The notes beneath the pieces were generated by a model, which was given only the letters and a program-made list of their open reading frames with translations, had not been told where the DNA came from and did no database searches. From DATEDA01 sp963754305 (GTDB lineage: Bacteria > Pseudomonadota > Gammaproteobacteria > Burkholderiales > SG8-39), in contig CAVWFR010000029.1 of NCBI GenBank assembly GCA_963754305.1, positions 62,001-126,000 on the forward strand: a stretch of DNA of 64,000 bases. The letters run 5' to 3'. This document shows positions 26,223-35,092 of the stretch, piece by piece. The translations under genes and the position numbers were made by a program. The stretch's first letter is position 1. Each line of letters starts with the position of its first letter.

Positions 26223-26954
26223 TCACACCAGCGTCACCTTCGCGCGGGGCCCCGCAGCAAGCTCGTGCAGGATCTCGATTAGCTCAAGGTTCGCAGGCGA
26301 ACCCCGCTGGCTGATGACCTCGATTGGGTTGGCCTCGGTCAGGCGGTTGAGCCGGGTCAGCAGGCGGATGCGTTGGCGCCGGGTAAGCTTGGCCTCCGAC
26401 GAGTACCAGCGGAAGAACAGCCGTGGGAGCTCGCCGTCGCCGAACAGCTTGTTCAGCTCGTGGATGGTGACGTAGATCATAAAGAGCACCATTAGCCAGA
26501 CCTGCACTGACAGGAAACGTGGCCAGGAGAAATTCTCGATGAGGAACGGAAAGAAGTTGCCGGGCGCGCCGCCCTCGCGGATGAAATGCACAAAGCCGTC
26601 GGCGAGGCGGACGACGAATGTGACGGCCCAGTAGATCGCCGACTTGAACAGGATCGGCTGGATCAACGGCGCGCCGTCGAAGCGGCGCATGAACCTCATG
26701 TGGTCGGTCACCAGCACCGCCTTGCCGACCAGCAGAGCGGATACCGTGGCGAGCACGAAGCCCGAGAAGGCGATGCCGTGCTCCTCTAGGATCATCTGTT
26801 TGGTCCACAGAATCAGGTTGAAGCCGCAGAAAAAGAAAATCACCGCCGGCAGCGTGTGGCGCACCTGAGCGAGCCACCAGCGGTAGGCGCGCAGCCAGAT
26901 CGGCGCCTGCGCGTCGGGGTCGGTGAGAGCGGTGGTGGTCATCTTGGTGGTCAT
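26223..26954 (-). CDS. Inner-membrane protein of unknown function
   Basis: 243 residues with about four membrane helices: TLPAVIFFFCGFNLILW, FSGFVLATVSALLVGKAVLV, FKSAIYWAVTFVVRL and FLSVQVWLMVLFMIYVTI, followed by a soluble C-terminal part of about 70 residues rich in Arg and Leu. GGAGGGG lies upstream of the ATG. Cysteine and redox motifs are absent. No family name can be given with confidence. It is convergent with the serS/tRNA unit and divergent from the cytochrome operon. Confidence 0.8.
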   Translation of the reverse strand: MTTKMTTTALTDPDAQAPIWLRAYRWWLAQVRHTLPAVIFFFCGFNLILWTKQMILEEHGIAFSGFVLATVSALLVGKAVLVTDHMRFMRRFDGAPLIQPILFKSAIYWAVTFVVRLADGFVHFIREGGAPGNFFPFLIENFSWPRFLSVQVWLMVLFMIYVTIHELNKLFGDGELPRLFFRWYSSEAKLTRRQRIRLLTRLNRLTEANPIEVISQRGSPANLELIEILHELAAGPRAKVTLV

Positions 26955-27619
26955 CTTCCCCTCCTGACGGATCGGCCGATTCGCCGTCCAGCACGAGGCG
27001 GATCGTCACGGCGGCGGCAACGGATAGGAAATCCGACCGTATCACACGTGGCGGACCACCATTACCGACGACGTAACGTGAGCTGGACGAGGGCCCGGAA
27101 GGGCTATTCCGGCTTGACTGGAGGAGGTGCGCGGGCGGCTAGATGGGGAAGGAGAGGTGGCTCCCACAGTGGGGCCGAGCGGGACGAAGTGGATCGAAGC
27201 GAGGTTCAGTGGCCGGATAGGAGACGGTCGTGATGACTGCTCTGGGTCGCTATGGAGACATTTCCATCGCGACCCGAAGCGGACCCTCGGGCCTGATTCA
27301 AGTTTGGAATGCCCAAGCAGCAATTGCACCGCACGCAGGTTCTTTGTACGGCGGCCGCGTCCCCAGATGTGGCGAGTCGTGAATCCGACTGCGGGAACAC
27401 GAAAGTCCTCGGACTTCAGCCCCGCTTGCTTGATCCATTTTGCTCACCGACGCCTGGGGCTCTGCGGCGATTTGCGGTGTGCTTCGCTCGCCGCTGTGTA
27501 ACGGCACCTTCCGTTCGTCCTGTTTCTTGATTGAGTCCATCACAGAACCGGCCTATATTAGCTGCGCGGTACGTGAGTGGACCCAGCAACCTTCAAGGAT
27601 TCGTCAGGGGCAGCAAAGG
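26955..27619. other. Intergenic region upstream of the cytochrome/oxidase operon
   Basis: About 665 bp with no supported gene; short frames here lack ribosome-binding sites and family features. Base composition is lower in GC than the flanks from about 27,300. The only clear signal is a sigma70-like promoter at 27531-27559. Confidence 0.6.
27531..27559 (+). promoter_or_regulatory. Candidate sigma70 promoter of the cytochrome/oxidase operon
   Basis: -35 TTGAGT (27531-27536), 17-bp spacer, -10 TATATT (27554-27559), about 60 bp before the first cytochrome start codon. An overlapping TTGATT gives an over-long 21-bp spacing. Confidence 0.5.
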
Positions 27620-28396
27620 ATGCTTGCTCGATCACGAAGCTCCCACGACATCGCAGGCAGAGACCAAGCCGCAACGCGCTTGCACTGCAGGCCCCATGCG
27701 CTGGTGGTGGCGGTGGCGGCCTGGGTCGCGCCCGCCTTCCTCTGCGCCCAGGAAGCCGCCATCCCGGCGTTCAAACAACTCGACTCGATGGAGGCGCGCG
27801 TGCAGGGCTGCGTCACCTGCCACGGCCAGAGCGGGCAGGGCACGAGCAATGAGTACTTCCCGCGCATCGCGGGCAAGCCGGCCGGCTACCTCTACAACCA
27901 GCTCGTCGCCTTCCGCGACGGGACGCGCAAGTACCCGCCGATGAACTACCTGGTGGCCTACCTGCCGAACAGCTACCTGCGCGAGATCGCCGAGCACTTC
28001 TCGAAGCTCCGGCCGCCCTTTGCCGAGCGGGCCGCGCCGACGATAGCCCCGACCCTCGTGGCGCGTGGGCAGGCCCTGGCCACAGTGGGCGACGCCCAGA
28101 AGGGCATCCCCGCCTGCGTCACCTGCCATGGCGCGGGTCTCACCGGCATGGATCCCGGCATTCCGGGACTGGTGGGATTGCAGCCGACCTACATCGCGGC
28201 GCAGCTGACGCGCTGGAAAGTCGGCGAACGGCATGCCGCCGAGCCGGACTGCATGAAGCGCATCGCGACGCGCCTGACGGAAAGCGACATCGCGGGGGTC
28301 TCGGTGTGGCTCTCCGCTCAGCAGCCGCCGAAGGACCCGTCGCCGGAGTCGTCCAACCTCGTCCGCATGCCCCTGGCATGCGGCAGCCAGCGGTGA
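27620..28396 (+). CDS. Di-haem cytochrome c
   Basis: 258 residues from the ATG at 27620 (AGGGG about 9 bases upstream); the frame is open further but without a signal sequence there. The export signal is ALVVAVAAWVAPAFLCAQ. Two c-type haem sites are seen, GCVTCHGQSG near residue 75 and ACVTCHGAGL near 165, each followed by Met-containing segments, in the layout of cytochrome c4/c553 tandem domains. First gene of a seven-gene oxidase cluster; likely an electron donor to the haem-copper oxidase downstream. Confidence 0.85.
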   Translation: MLARSRSSHDIAGRDQAATRLHCRPHALVVAVAAWVAPAFLCAQEAAIPAFKQLDSMEARVQGCVTCHGQSGQGTSNEYFPRIAGKPAGYLYNQLVAFRDGTRKYPPMNYLVAYLPNSYLREIAEHFSKLRPPFAERAAPTIAPTLVARGQALATVGDAQKGIPACVTCHGAGLTGMDPGIPGLVGLQPTYIAAQLTRWKVGERHAAEPDCMKRIATRLTESDIAGVSVWLSAQQPPKDPSPESSNLVRMPLACGSQR

Positions 28397-28412
28397 GGGC
28401 GAGGGTGCGGCC

Positions 28413-29699
28413 ATGAGGAGCGGCATCAAGGTCCTCGTCGCGCTGATCGTGCTCATGGTCGCCGGTCTCGTCGCGCTGTACCTGCTCCAGCCAGGTACGC
28501 TGCCGCAGCAGCCCGGCAACCCGCAGCTCAGCGCAACGACCAAGGTCATCAGCAAGGGCGAGTACCTGGCGCGAGCGGGCGACTGCGTCGCCTGCCATAC
28601 GCAGCCGGGCGGAGCCGAGTTCGCCGGCGGCCGCGCGATGCCCACGCCCTTCGGCAACCTCTACGTCCCCAACATCACGCCCGACGACGAGACCGGCATC
28701 GGCCAATGGACCGCCGCCGAGTTCTATCGAATGATGCACACCGGCGTGTCGCGCGACGGGACGCTCCTCTATCCGGCGATGCCCTTCGCGTCCTACACCA
28801 AGGTCACGCGCGAGGATTCCGACGCCATCTATTCCTACCTGATGTCGGTGGCGCCGGTGAGGCAGCAGAACAAGAAGCACGAGCTGCGCTTTCCGTTCAA
28901 CAAGCGCGAGCTGCTGATCGGCTGGAGGGCGCTCTACTTCCGGGAAGGCGAGTACGTGCCCGACCCGAAGCAGTCGGCGCAATGGAATCGCGGCGCCTAT
29001 CTGGTCGAGGGCCTGGGCCATTGCGCGATGTGCCACACCGCCATCAACCGGCTGGGCGGCTCCAGCGAGGCGCAGGCTTTCGAGGGCGGCATGATCCCGA
29101 ACCAGGACTGGTATGCGCCCTCGCTGACCTCCAACCGCGAGGCGGGCCTGGGCAACTGGAGCATCAAGGAAATCACCGACCTGCTGCAGGTCGGTGTCTC
29201 CCATCGCGGCACGGTGTACGGCCCGATGGCCGAGGTCGTCTACAACAGCCTGCAATACTTGAGCGACGAGGACGTCGAGGCGATGGCGGTGTACCTGAAG
29301 GCGTTGCCGCAGGGCGAGTCGGAACCGCTGCCGACCAGCCAGGCCCGGCTCGTCGATCCACGGGTGATGGAGCAGGGCAGGAGCATCTATGCAAAGCAAT
29401 GCGCCATGTGCCATGGCGAGGACGGCAAGGGGCACCCGCCCTCGTACCCGCCGCTGGCGGGCAACCAGTCCATCACGATGGCCTCGCCGGTGAATTCGAT
29501 CCGCATGGTGCTCAACGGCGGCTATCCGCCGGGCACGAAGAAGAATTCGCGTCCGCACGGCATGCCGCCTTTCTCGCACATCCTCGGCGACGAGGAGGTG
29601 GCGGCGGTCGTGACCTACATCCGCGTCGCGTGGGACAACAGCGGCACGCCGGTGACGCCGGCCCAGGCCAACGATCTACGCAAGCATCTGCCCGAGTGA
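28413..29699 (+). CDS. Tri-haem cytochrome c (alcohol/gluconate-dehydrogenase cytochrome-subunit type)
   Basis: 428 residues with an N-terminal helix (VLVALIVLMVAGLVALYLL) that exports or anchors it. Three haem sites: CVACHT near 59, CAMCHT near 209 and CAMCHG near 333, matching the three-domain membrane cytochrome subunit of acetic-acid-bacterium type dehydrogenases. No flavin or PQQ dehydrogenase subunit is next to it, so here it more likely feeds the adjacent oxidase. It starts 16 bp after the previous cytochrome gene. Confidence 0.85.
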   Translation: MRSGIKVLVALIVLMVAGLVALYLLQPGTLPQQPGNPQLSATTKVISKGEYLARAGDCVACHTQPGGAEFAGGRAMPTPFGNLYVPNITPDDETGIGQWTAAEFYRMMHTGVSRDGTLLYPAMPFASYTKVTREDSDAIYSYLMSVAPVRQQNKKHELRFPFNKRELLIGWRALYFREGEYVPDPKQSAQWNRGAYLVEGLGHCAMCHTAINRLGGSSEAQAFEGGMIPNQDWYAPSLTSNREAGLGNWSIKEITDLLQVGVSHRGTVYGPMAEVVYNSLQYLSDEDVEAMAVYLKALPQGESEPLPTSQARLVDPRVMEQGRSIYAKQCAMCHGEDGKGHPPSYPPLAGNQSITMASPVNSIRMVLNGGYPPGTKKNSRPHGMPPFSHILGDEEVAAVVTYIRVAWDNSGTPVTPAQANDLRKHLPE

Positions 29700-29707
29700 C
29701 GTCCGCC

Positions 29708-29902
29708 ATGGCAGCTCCCGAATCCAAGGACATCAATAACGCGAAGGAGAAGTCCTCGCAGCAGGACCAACAAGTCGACGAGATCGTGGGCCGCGGGCCT
29801 TCGGGTGCCTTTGCCGTGGCGGGCATCGCGGCGGCGATCGTCGTCGCGATCTACTTCGGCTTCTATTTCCTCGTCTACCTGCCGAGGGGAGCGGTGCAAT
29901 GA
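29708..29902 (+). CDS. One-helix small protein of the oxidase cluster
   Basis: 64 residues from the ATG at 29708. The first 35 are polar and charged (KDINNAKEKSSQQDQQVDE), then one membrane helix (FAVAGIAAAIVVAIYFGFYFLV). Its TGA overlaps the subunit II ATG (ATGA), so the genes are translationally coupled. Size and position suggest an accessory subunit comparable to subunit IIa of ba3 oxidases or CcoQ; homology is not shown. Confidence 0.7.
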   Translation: MAAPESKDINNAKEKSSQQDQQVDEIVGRGPSGAFAVAGIAAAIVVAIYFGFYFLVYLPRGAVQ

Positions 29903-30477
29903 GCGCAACTCCCGCCGCGGCCGGCGCTCCGCATCACTCCGAGACCGTCGCGGTCGAGGCCGAGCGGCGCTGGGCGATCGTCGTCGGCGTGATCGTCGCG
30001 GCGATCGTGCTGATGATGATCGTCACCGGCCTGCACTGGGCCGCCATGCCGCCCTCGCGGGTGGAAACCATCGACGTGAAGACGCTGCACCTCTCGGGCG
30101 AGTTCGTCGAAGGCCAGCTCGGCACGACGCTCGATGCCGACGGCAAGGTCATGGTCCGGCTGATCGCGCAGCAGTATTCCTTCGAGCCGCAATGCATCGT
30201 CGTGCCGGCCGGCATGCCCGTGACCTTCCGCGGCACGGCCACGGATGTGATCCACGGCTTCTTGGTCGGGACGACCAACGCGAACACCATGCTCATCCCC
30301 GGCTTCGTCGCCACCTTCACCACCACGTTCCAGAAGCCGGGCGAGCACCTGATGCCGTGCCACGAATACTGCGGCACCGGCCACGAGGCCATGTGGGCGC
30401 GCGTGCAGGTGCTGCCGCGCGAGGAGTTCCTCGCGAAGGCGCGCGGTGGAGAAAGGCTGGCCTGTGTTCCTCGCTAG
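29899..30477 (+). CDS. Haem-copper oxidase subunit II (ba3 type)
   Basis: 192 residues. A single N-terminal membrane helix (WAIVVGVIVAAIVLMMIV) and a periplasmic cupredoxin domain. The CuA site is complete: His in DVIHGF, then CHEYCGTGHEAM giving the two Cys, the His and the Met. The short form with one membrane helix is typical of the B-type oxidases. It accepts electrons from cytochrome c and passes them to subunit I, whose gene overlaps its 3' end by 32 bp. Confidence 0.92.
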   Translation: MSATPAAAGAPHHSETVAVEAERRWAIVVGVIVAAIVLMMIVTGLHWAAMPPSRVETIDVKTLHLSGEFVEGQLGTTLDADGKVMVRLIAQQYSFEPQCIVVPAGMPVTFRGTATDVIHGFLVGTTNANTMLIPGFVATFTTTFQKPGEHLMPCHEYCGTGHEAMWARVQVLPREEFLAKARGGERLACVPR

Positions 30478-32083
30478 GAAACTCGTCCTTGCCCACTTCT
30501 GGGTGGCCTTCGTGGCCTTCCTCGGCGCGATCCTGCTCGGCGAGTGGCAGATGTACCTGCGCAGCCCGCTCTCGGCCTGGGTGAACAACCCGGAGCACTA
30601 CTACCGCTCGGTCACGGCGCACGGCACGGTGATGGCCTACGTGATGCCCACGCTAGTCGCGATGGGCTTCGGCTACGCGATCTGCGAACTGGCGCTGAAG
30701 AGGCCGCTGATTGGCTTGCGATGGGCCTGGGGCGGCTTCTGGCTGGTGATCGCGGGCACAGCGATCGCAGCGGTGACGATGGGGCTCGGCAAGGCCTCGG
30801 TGCTGTACACCTTCTATCCGCCGATGGTCGCGAGCCCCTTCTACTACCTCGGCGTCGTGCTGGTCGTGGTGGGCTCGTGGATCTGGGTGGCGCTGATGTC
30901 TATCAACCTGCGGGCATGGAAGCAGGCGAACCGCGGCGCGACGATACCGCTGGCCATGTTCGGCAACGTGGCCGGCGCCTACCTGTGGGCCTGGACCTCG
31001 CTCGGCGCCGCCATCGAGGTGCTGGTGCTGATCTTGCCCGCATCGCTCGGCCTCACCGACACCATTAACGCCGGGCTGGCGCGCGTGTTCTTCTCGTGGA
31101 CGCTGCACGCCATCGTGTATTTCTGGCTGATGCCGGCCTACATCGCGTTCTACTCCATCGTGCCTCGCGCGATCGGCGGGCGCCTGTACAGCGACACGAT
31201 GGGGCGCGTGGCCTTCGTGCTGTTCCTGGTGTTCTCGATGCCGATCGGCATCCATCACCTGTTCGCCGATCCGCAGGTTGGCGCGGGCTTCAAGTTCGTG
31301 CATGCGGTGATGACGGCGATGGTATCGGTGCCAACGCTGCTGACCGTCTTCACGATCGTCGCCTCGGTCGAGATCGCCGGGCGGCTGCGCGGCGGCAAGG
31401 GCCTGTTCGGATGGGTGAGGGCGCTGCCGTGGGACAACCCGATGATGCTGGCGGTGACCTTCTCCTTCGTGATGCTCGGCTTCGGCGGCGCCGGAGGCAT
31501 CATCAACATGAGCTACCAGCTCAACGAGACGGTGCACAACACCCAATGGGTCACCGGGCACTTCCACCTGATCTTCGGCGGCGCGATCGTTATCATGTAC
31601 TTCATGGTGGCCTACGAGCTGTGGCCGCAGCTCACCCATTGCGGGCCGCTTCCGAAGGGCGTGATGAAAACGCAACTCTGGCTGTGGTTCGTCGGCATGC
31701 TGGTGCTCTCGATGCCCTGGCACCTGGTCGGCCTGCTGGGCATGCCGCGGCGCATGGCCTACTACGACTACACGCATCCCGCCCTGCAGCCGCAGGCCTG
31801 GACGGTCACCGCATCGACCATCGGCGGGCTGCTGCTGGTGATCTCCGCCTTCATGCTCGTGTTCATCCTGGCCACGGCGAAGAAGCGCATCGGCAGCCCT
31901 GAGCCCTTCACCTTCAGCCTGCCGGTGCATCCGGGCGCGAGGACGCCTGTCGCGCTCAACGGCTTCGCGCTGTGGGTTGCCATGATGATCGGCCTCACCG
32001 TCGTCAACTACGGCTTCCCGATCGCGCAGCTTGCCGTGCTCGAGCATGCCTACGTTCCCGTCATTCCGATCGGGAGCCGGTGA
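30446..32083 (+). CDS. Haem-copper oxidase subunit I (b(a)3 type)
   Basis: 545 residues, about 13-14 membrane helices. Low-spin haem ligands are in TAHGTVMAY and GHFHLIFGG; CuB ligands in WTLHAIVYFWLMPAY (with the crosslinking Tyr one turn after the His) and GIHHLFADP; the high-spin haem His is in VTGHFH. The arrangement is that of B-family (ba3-like) proton-pumping cytochrome c oxidases, usually high affinity for oxygen. The start overlaps subunit II by 32 bp; an internal start is possible but would shorten the first helix. The stop overlaps the next cytochrome (TGATG). Confidence 0.93.
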   Translation: MEKGWPVFLARKLVLAHFWVAFVAFLGAILLGEWQMYLRSPLSAWVNNPEHYYRSVTAHGTVMAYVMPTLVAMGFGYAICELALKRPLIGLRWAWGGFWLVIAGTAIAAVTMGLGKASVLYTFYPPMVASPFYYLGVVLVVVGSWIWVALMSINLRAWKQANRGATIPLAMFGNVAGAYLWAWTSLGAAIEVLVLILPASLGLTDTINAGLARVFFSWTLHAIVYFWLMPAYIAFYSIVPRAIGGRLYSDTMGRVAFVLFLVFSMPIGIHHLFADPQVGAGFKFVHAVMTAMVSVPTLLTVFTIVASVEIAGRLRGGKGLFGWVRALPWDNPMMLAVTFSFVMLGFGGAGGIINMSYQLNETVHNTQWVTGHFHLIFGGAIVIMYFMVAYELWPQLTHCGPLPKGVMKTQLWLWFVGMLVLSMPWHLVGLLGMPRRMAYYDYTHPALQPQAWTVTASTIGGLLLVISAFMLVFILATAKKRIGSPEPFTFSLPVHPGARTPVALNGFALWVAMMIGLTVVNYGFPIAQLAVLEHAYVPVIPIGSR

Positions 32084-32895
32084 TGCACAAGGAAGACGGC
32101 ATGTTTTCCTGGAGCAATGCCTGGTTCCGCTGGAGCGTCCTGTCGCTCGTCGTCCTGACCTCGGTGTCGCTGCTGCTGGGCTTCGTGTGGCTGCCCTCCG
32201 TCCACCCCGACTTCTCGGCGGAAGGGCTCTGGGCCACCATCTGCCGCGCGGCCGGCGTTCCCACGACCTGGAGCGCAGCCCCGGGCGGGAAGGCGCTTTC
32301 GACCTCCACCGACGTGGTGCTCGAAAGATCGATGGCGAGGCCTTCGAAGACCGACTCCGTCGGCCGCGGCGCCACCCTTGCGCTCAACTGCACCATGTGC
32401 CACGGCGCGCGAGGCCAGACCGATTCGGACGCGCCCAATCTCGCCGGACAATATTCGGAGGTCGTGATCAAGCAGCTGCTGGACTACAAGAGCGGCAAGC
32501 GCTCGCATGCACTGATGCAGGGCCTGGCGCGGGGCCTGTCGGACCAGGACATCCGCGACCTCGCCACCTACTACGCCTACCTGCCCAAGGCCCGCACCGC
32601 ACCGACCACCTACGACGAGACCTTGCCGGCACTGGTGAGGGTGGGCGACCCGCTGCGCAACATCGCGCCTTGCATCTCCTGTCACGGCGGCGTCGACCAG
32701 AAGCTCGGCGCGCCCTGGCTCGAGGGGATGCCCCAGGCTTACCTCGTGTCCCAATTGAAGGCTTTCGCAAGCGGCGCACGGGGTAATGATGCACATGCGC
32801 AGATGCGCAACGTCGTCCGGGCGATGACCGAGAAGGAGATGGAAGAAGTCTCCGCCTTCTATGCCAGGAAGGCGGGAGCGGAAGAGGTTCGGTAA
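32083..32895 (+). CDS. Membrane-anchored di-haem cytochrome c
   Basis: 270 residues from the ATG that overlaps the subunit I stop. One N-terminal membrane helix (WSVLSLVVLTSVSLLLGFVWL), about 60 residues of linker, then two cytochrome c4-like domains with NCTMCHGARGQ and PCISCHGGVDQ. Translational coupling to subunit I implies a dedicated donor or fused-like subunit of this oxidase. The next gene, a DUF1329 remnant, starts 31 bp on. Confidence 0.85.
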   Translation: MHKEDGMFSWSNAWFRWSVLSLVVLTSVSLLLGFVWLPSVHPDFSAEGLWATICRAAGVPTTWSAAPGGKALSTSTDVVLERSMARPSKTDSVGRGATLALNCTMCHGARGQTDSDAPNLAGQYSEVVIKQLLDYKSGKRSHALMQGLARGLSDQDIRDLATYYAYLPKARTAPTTYDETLPALVRVGDPLRNIAPCISCHGGVDQKLGAPWLEGMPQAYLVSQLKAFASGARGNDAHAQMRNVVRAMTEKEMEEVSAFYARKAGAEEVR

Positions 32896-32926
32896 TGGAC
32901 CAACGGCTTCTAAGGAGGATCATGCA

Positions 32927-33205
32927 ATGGCACTCACCAGACGTTTGACGGTCGCCGCGCTGGCGATCGCCTACAGCGGTCTCGCCTGCGCGGGCGTCAC
33001 CGCCGAAGAGGCGAAGAAGCTCGCACCACGCTGACTGCGGCCGGCGCCGAGAAAGGGGCAACACGGCCAAGACGATTCCCGAGTACAGCGGGGGACTCAC
33101 CACCCCGCCTGCCGGATTCAAGGCGGGCGATGGCATCCGGCCCGACCCGTCCGCCAACGAGAAGCCTCTTCGCAATAGACGCGAAGAACATGGCGCAGTA
33201 CGATC
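32927..33205 (+). pseudogene. DUF1329-family protein gene, broken by small indels and truncated
   Basis: A strong AGGAGG precedes an ATG at 32927 and a good signal peptide (TVAALAIAYSGLACAGVTAEEAKK). The frame then stops after 36 codons. Following the DNA through three small base losses recovers TLTAAGAEK, then IPEYSGGLTTPPAGFKAG with GIRPDP, and finally AIDAKNMAQY, which is the N-terminal quarter of DUF1329 outer-membrane-associated proteins. Beyond about 33,205 the match ends; a full gene would be over 1.2 kb. So the gene is both frameshifted and cut short. Confidence 0.7.
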
Positions 33206-33340
33206 CGCGTGGGGCGCTCGCCCGCATGCGCTGGACGGCGAGCGGCTCGTCCACGGGTCAGCACCACGCCGGTGGCGGGCCGACCCGGCTCGTGCCGCAA
33301 CCAACTTGATGCTTCGTCGCTCAATTCGGGAGAATCTGCT

Positions 33341-33727
33341 ATGACAAACCTTACCAAGAAGACCCTAGCCCTCGCCGCTACCGCCGCCCTGGCCACCGGC
33401 TGCGCCAACTGGCGCCCCTTCGGATCCGAGGAAGTGCGCACCGGAATGGTCTCGGACTGGTACAACCACGTCACGGTCTACACCTACGCCAAGGACGCGC
33501 CCAATCAGAGCAATTGCGACCCCTACTGCGCTTCGATCTGGCCGCCGTACCGGCCGGCCGCCGGCGAGGGTCCAAGGGGCGACTTCACCATCATCAAGCG
33601 CGCCGACGGCTCGCCGCAATGGGCGTACAAAGGTATGCCGCTCTACACCTACGTCAAGGACACGAAGACCGGCGACAAGACCGGCGACGGCGTCAATGGT
33701 GTCTGGAGCGTGGTGGTCCCGAAGTAG
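33341..33727 (+). CDS. Lipoprotein with Yx(FWY)xxD repeats (COG4315 type)
   Basis: 128 residues from the ATG at 33341, with GGGAG upstream. The signal ends in a lipobox-like ALATGC. Two copies of the family motif are visible, YTYAKD and YTYVKD, with the linked segment SNCDPYCASIWPPY and GVWSVV. Function of this family is not known; members are often induced with respiratory or stress genes. It is the last recognisable gene of the oxidase region. Confidence 0.85.
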   Translation: MTNLTKKTLALAATAALATGCANWRPFGSEEVRTGMVSDWYNHVTVYTYAKDAPNQSNCDPYCASIWPPYRPAAGEGPRGDFTIIKRADGSPQWAYKGMPLYTYVKDTKTGDKTGDGVNGVWSVVVPK

Positions 33728-34272
33728 CGCGACGCGGTCCCTGGATGCTTCCGGCACGGCCGCGGCGATCCGAACGAGATGGAGACCGCCCCGGCAGGGG
33801 CGGTTGGCGTTCGCGGTACCGGGAGGAAGCACCGAGGACCGATTTTGCGCGTCCCGCCGCTGGATGATGATTGAGCGGGTCGGTCCGCGCCATCTGCAGT
33901 CGAGCGTGGAGGCAAGCCATGCCACCCCTTATCCGGCGACGGCTTTCGCGACCCGGGAGTGCCTGGCCATGAATGCGCTCGACCTGTTGCTGACCTCATC
34001 CGAGCCTCCCGCGGGCGACGCGTGCCGTCACGCGCGCGCAAGCGCCGACTCTACCGCGCCCGGCGCGCCGGGGCGCCCTACCCGTGCGAGGTCGAGCGGG
34101 GATGGGCCCTGGTGGAGGCATCCCTGGTGGAGGCATGGTTGTACCGGGCTTGCGGACGCCACGGGCGCTTCTTCGAGCCAGCCGCAGCCGTGACATCGGC
34201 GGGCAGTGCCGCTGGCCGGAGCGCGCCCACGCTCTCGCATTCGCCGTCCATTTCCGACAAAGGAGCAGATCG
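33728..34272. other. 545-bp gap with no supported gene
   Basis: Short frames exist but none has a convincing start or family. One frame around 34,030-34,180 gives basic and acidic segments (RRLYRARRAGAPYPCEVERG, then ALVEASLVEAWLY) that could be a decayed small gene. A 13-bp direct repeat, CTGGTGGAGGCAT, occurs at 34109-34121 and 34124-34136. Confidence 0.5.
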
Positions 34273-34857
34273 ATGCACGCCCTCTTTCTGAATGCTCGCG
34301 GTCGGCGCGGGGCCGGCGCTCTCGTCGCCGCCCTCGTCGCGCTCGCTGCCGGCTGCGCCCAGACACCCGCGCCGCTCGAGCTAACCGAAACGCAGCAGGC
34401 CGTGGCGACGGTGGAGGCCATCGATCAGGCGAGCCGCCTCGTGACCTTGAAGGCGATCGACGGCCGGACCCTGTTCGTCAAGGCCGGGCCGGAGGTGCGC
34501 AACCTCGCGCAGGTCAGGGTCGGCGATCGCGTGAGGGTCAGCTACCAGGAGGCGCTTCTCGCCGAAGTCGTCAAGCCCGGGACGGGTTCGGAGGGTGTGA
34601 GCACCGTCACCACACGCGCCGCGCCGGGCGAGCGGCCCGGGGCGGGGGTCGTCGACGAGGTCCGCCTGCCGGTGAAGATCTACAGCGTCGACACGTTCCA
34701 GAACGTCGTCGAGGTCACCGGTCCGCGCGGCTATAACCGCCGCATCAAGGTGACCGATCCCAAGGCGCGCGAGTTCATCCGCGGCCTGAAGCCCGGCGAC
34801 GAGGTCCAGGTCACGTTCCGCGAGGCCTTCGCGGTCAGCGTCGAGCGCGCGAACTAG
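34273..34857 (+). CDS. Probable lipoprotein of unknown function
   Basis: 194 residues from the ATG at 34273, with AAAGGAG upstream. The signal ends in LVALAAGC, a lipobox. The mature part contains two similar beta-rich segments, TVEAIDQASRLVTLKAIDG...VGDRVRVSYQEAL and KIYSVDTFQNVVEVTG...PGDEVQVTFREAF, each resembling a small OB- or SH3-like fold; this is an internal duplication. No family name is offered. It stands alone in a region of remnants. Confidence 0.75.
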   Translation: MHALFLNARGRRGAGALVAALVALAAGCAQTPAPLELTETQQAVATVEAIDQASRLVTLKAIDGRTLFVKAGPEVRNLAQVRVGDRVRVSYQEALLAEVVKPGTGSEGVSTVTTRAAPGERPGAGVVDEVRLPVKIYSVDTFQNVVEVTGPRGYNRRIKVTDPKAREFIRGLKPGDEVQVTFREAFAVSVERAN

Positions 34858-34880
34858 CGCGCAAGAAACGAGGACGATCC

Positions 34881-35012
34881 GCATACCCCGACGCGCAGAT
34901 CAGCAGCGTCGGCAACGGCGAGGAAAAGGCGATCGCATCGAACGATTCGGAGGAGGGCCGGGCGAAGAGCCGCCGCGTCGAGGTCGTGGTGCTGAAGCGC
35001 TGGACACCGCTC
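34881..35012 (+). pseudogene. OmpA C-terminal-domain remnant
   Basis: The frame beginning at 34881 reads ISSVGNGEEKAIASNDSEEG, then RAKSRRVEVVVL, the last quarter of a peptidoglycan-binding OmpA-like domain (the Asn-Asp and the Arg-Arg-Val-Glu end are diagnostic). There is no upstream part of the domain and no start codon, so this is a fragment of a deleted gene. Confidence 0.65.
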
Positions 35013-35092
35013 GACGGGCGGAGAAGCAACGCACAACCACTCGCGGCGGCGATGCGAGCCGTCACCGCGGGGAAACCAGCAGGAGGTTTGCC

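Noticed and set aside
33959..34291. 110-codon frame in the gap after the Yx(FWY)xxD lipoprotein
   Set aside because: No ribosome-binding site, and the downstream lipoprotein's start region overlaps it; only a short stretch looks protein-like.
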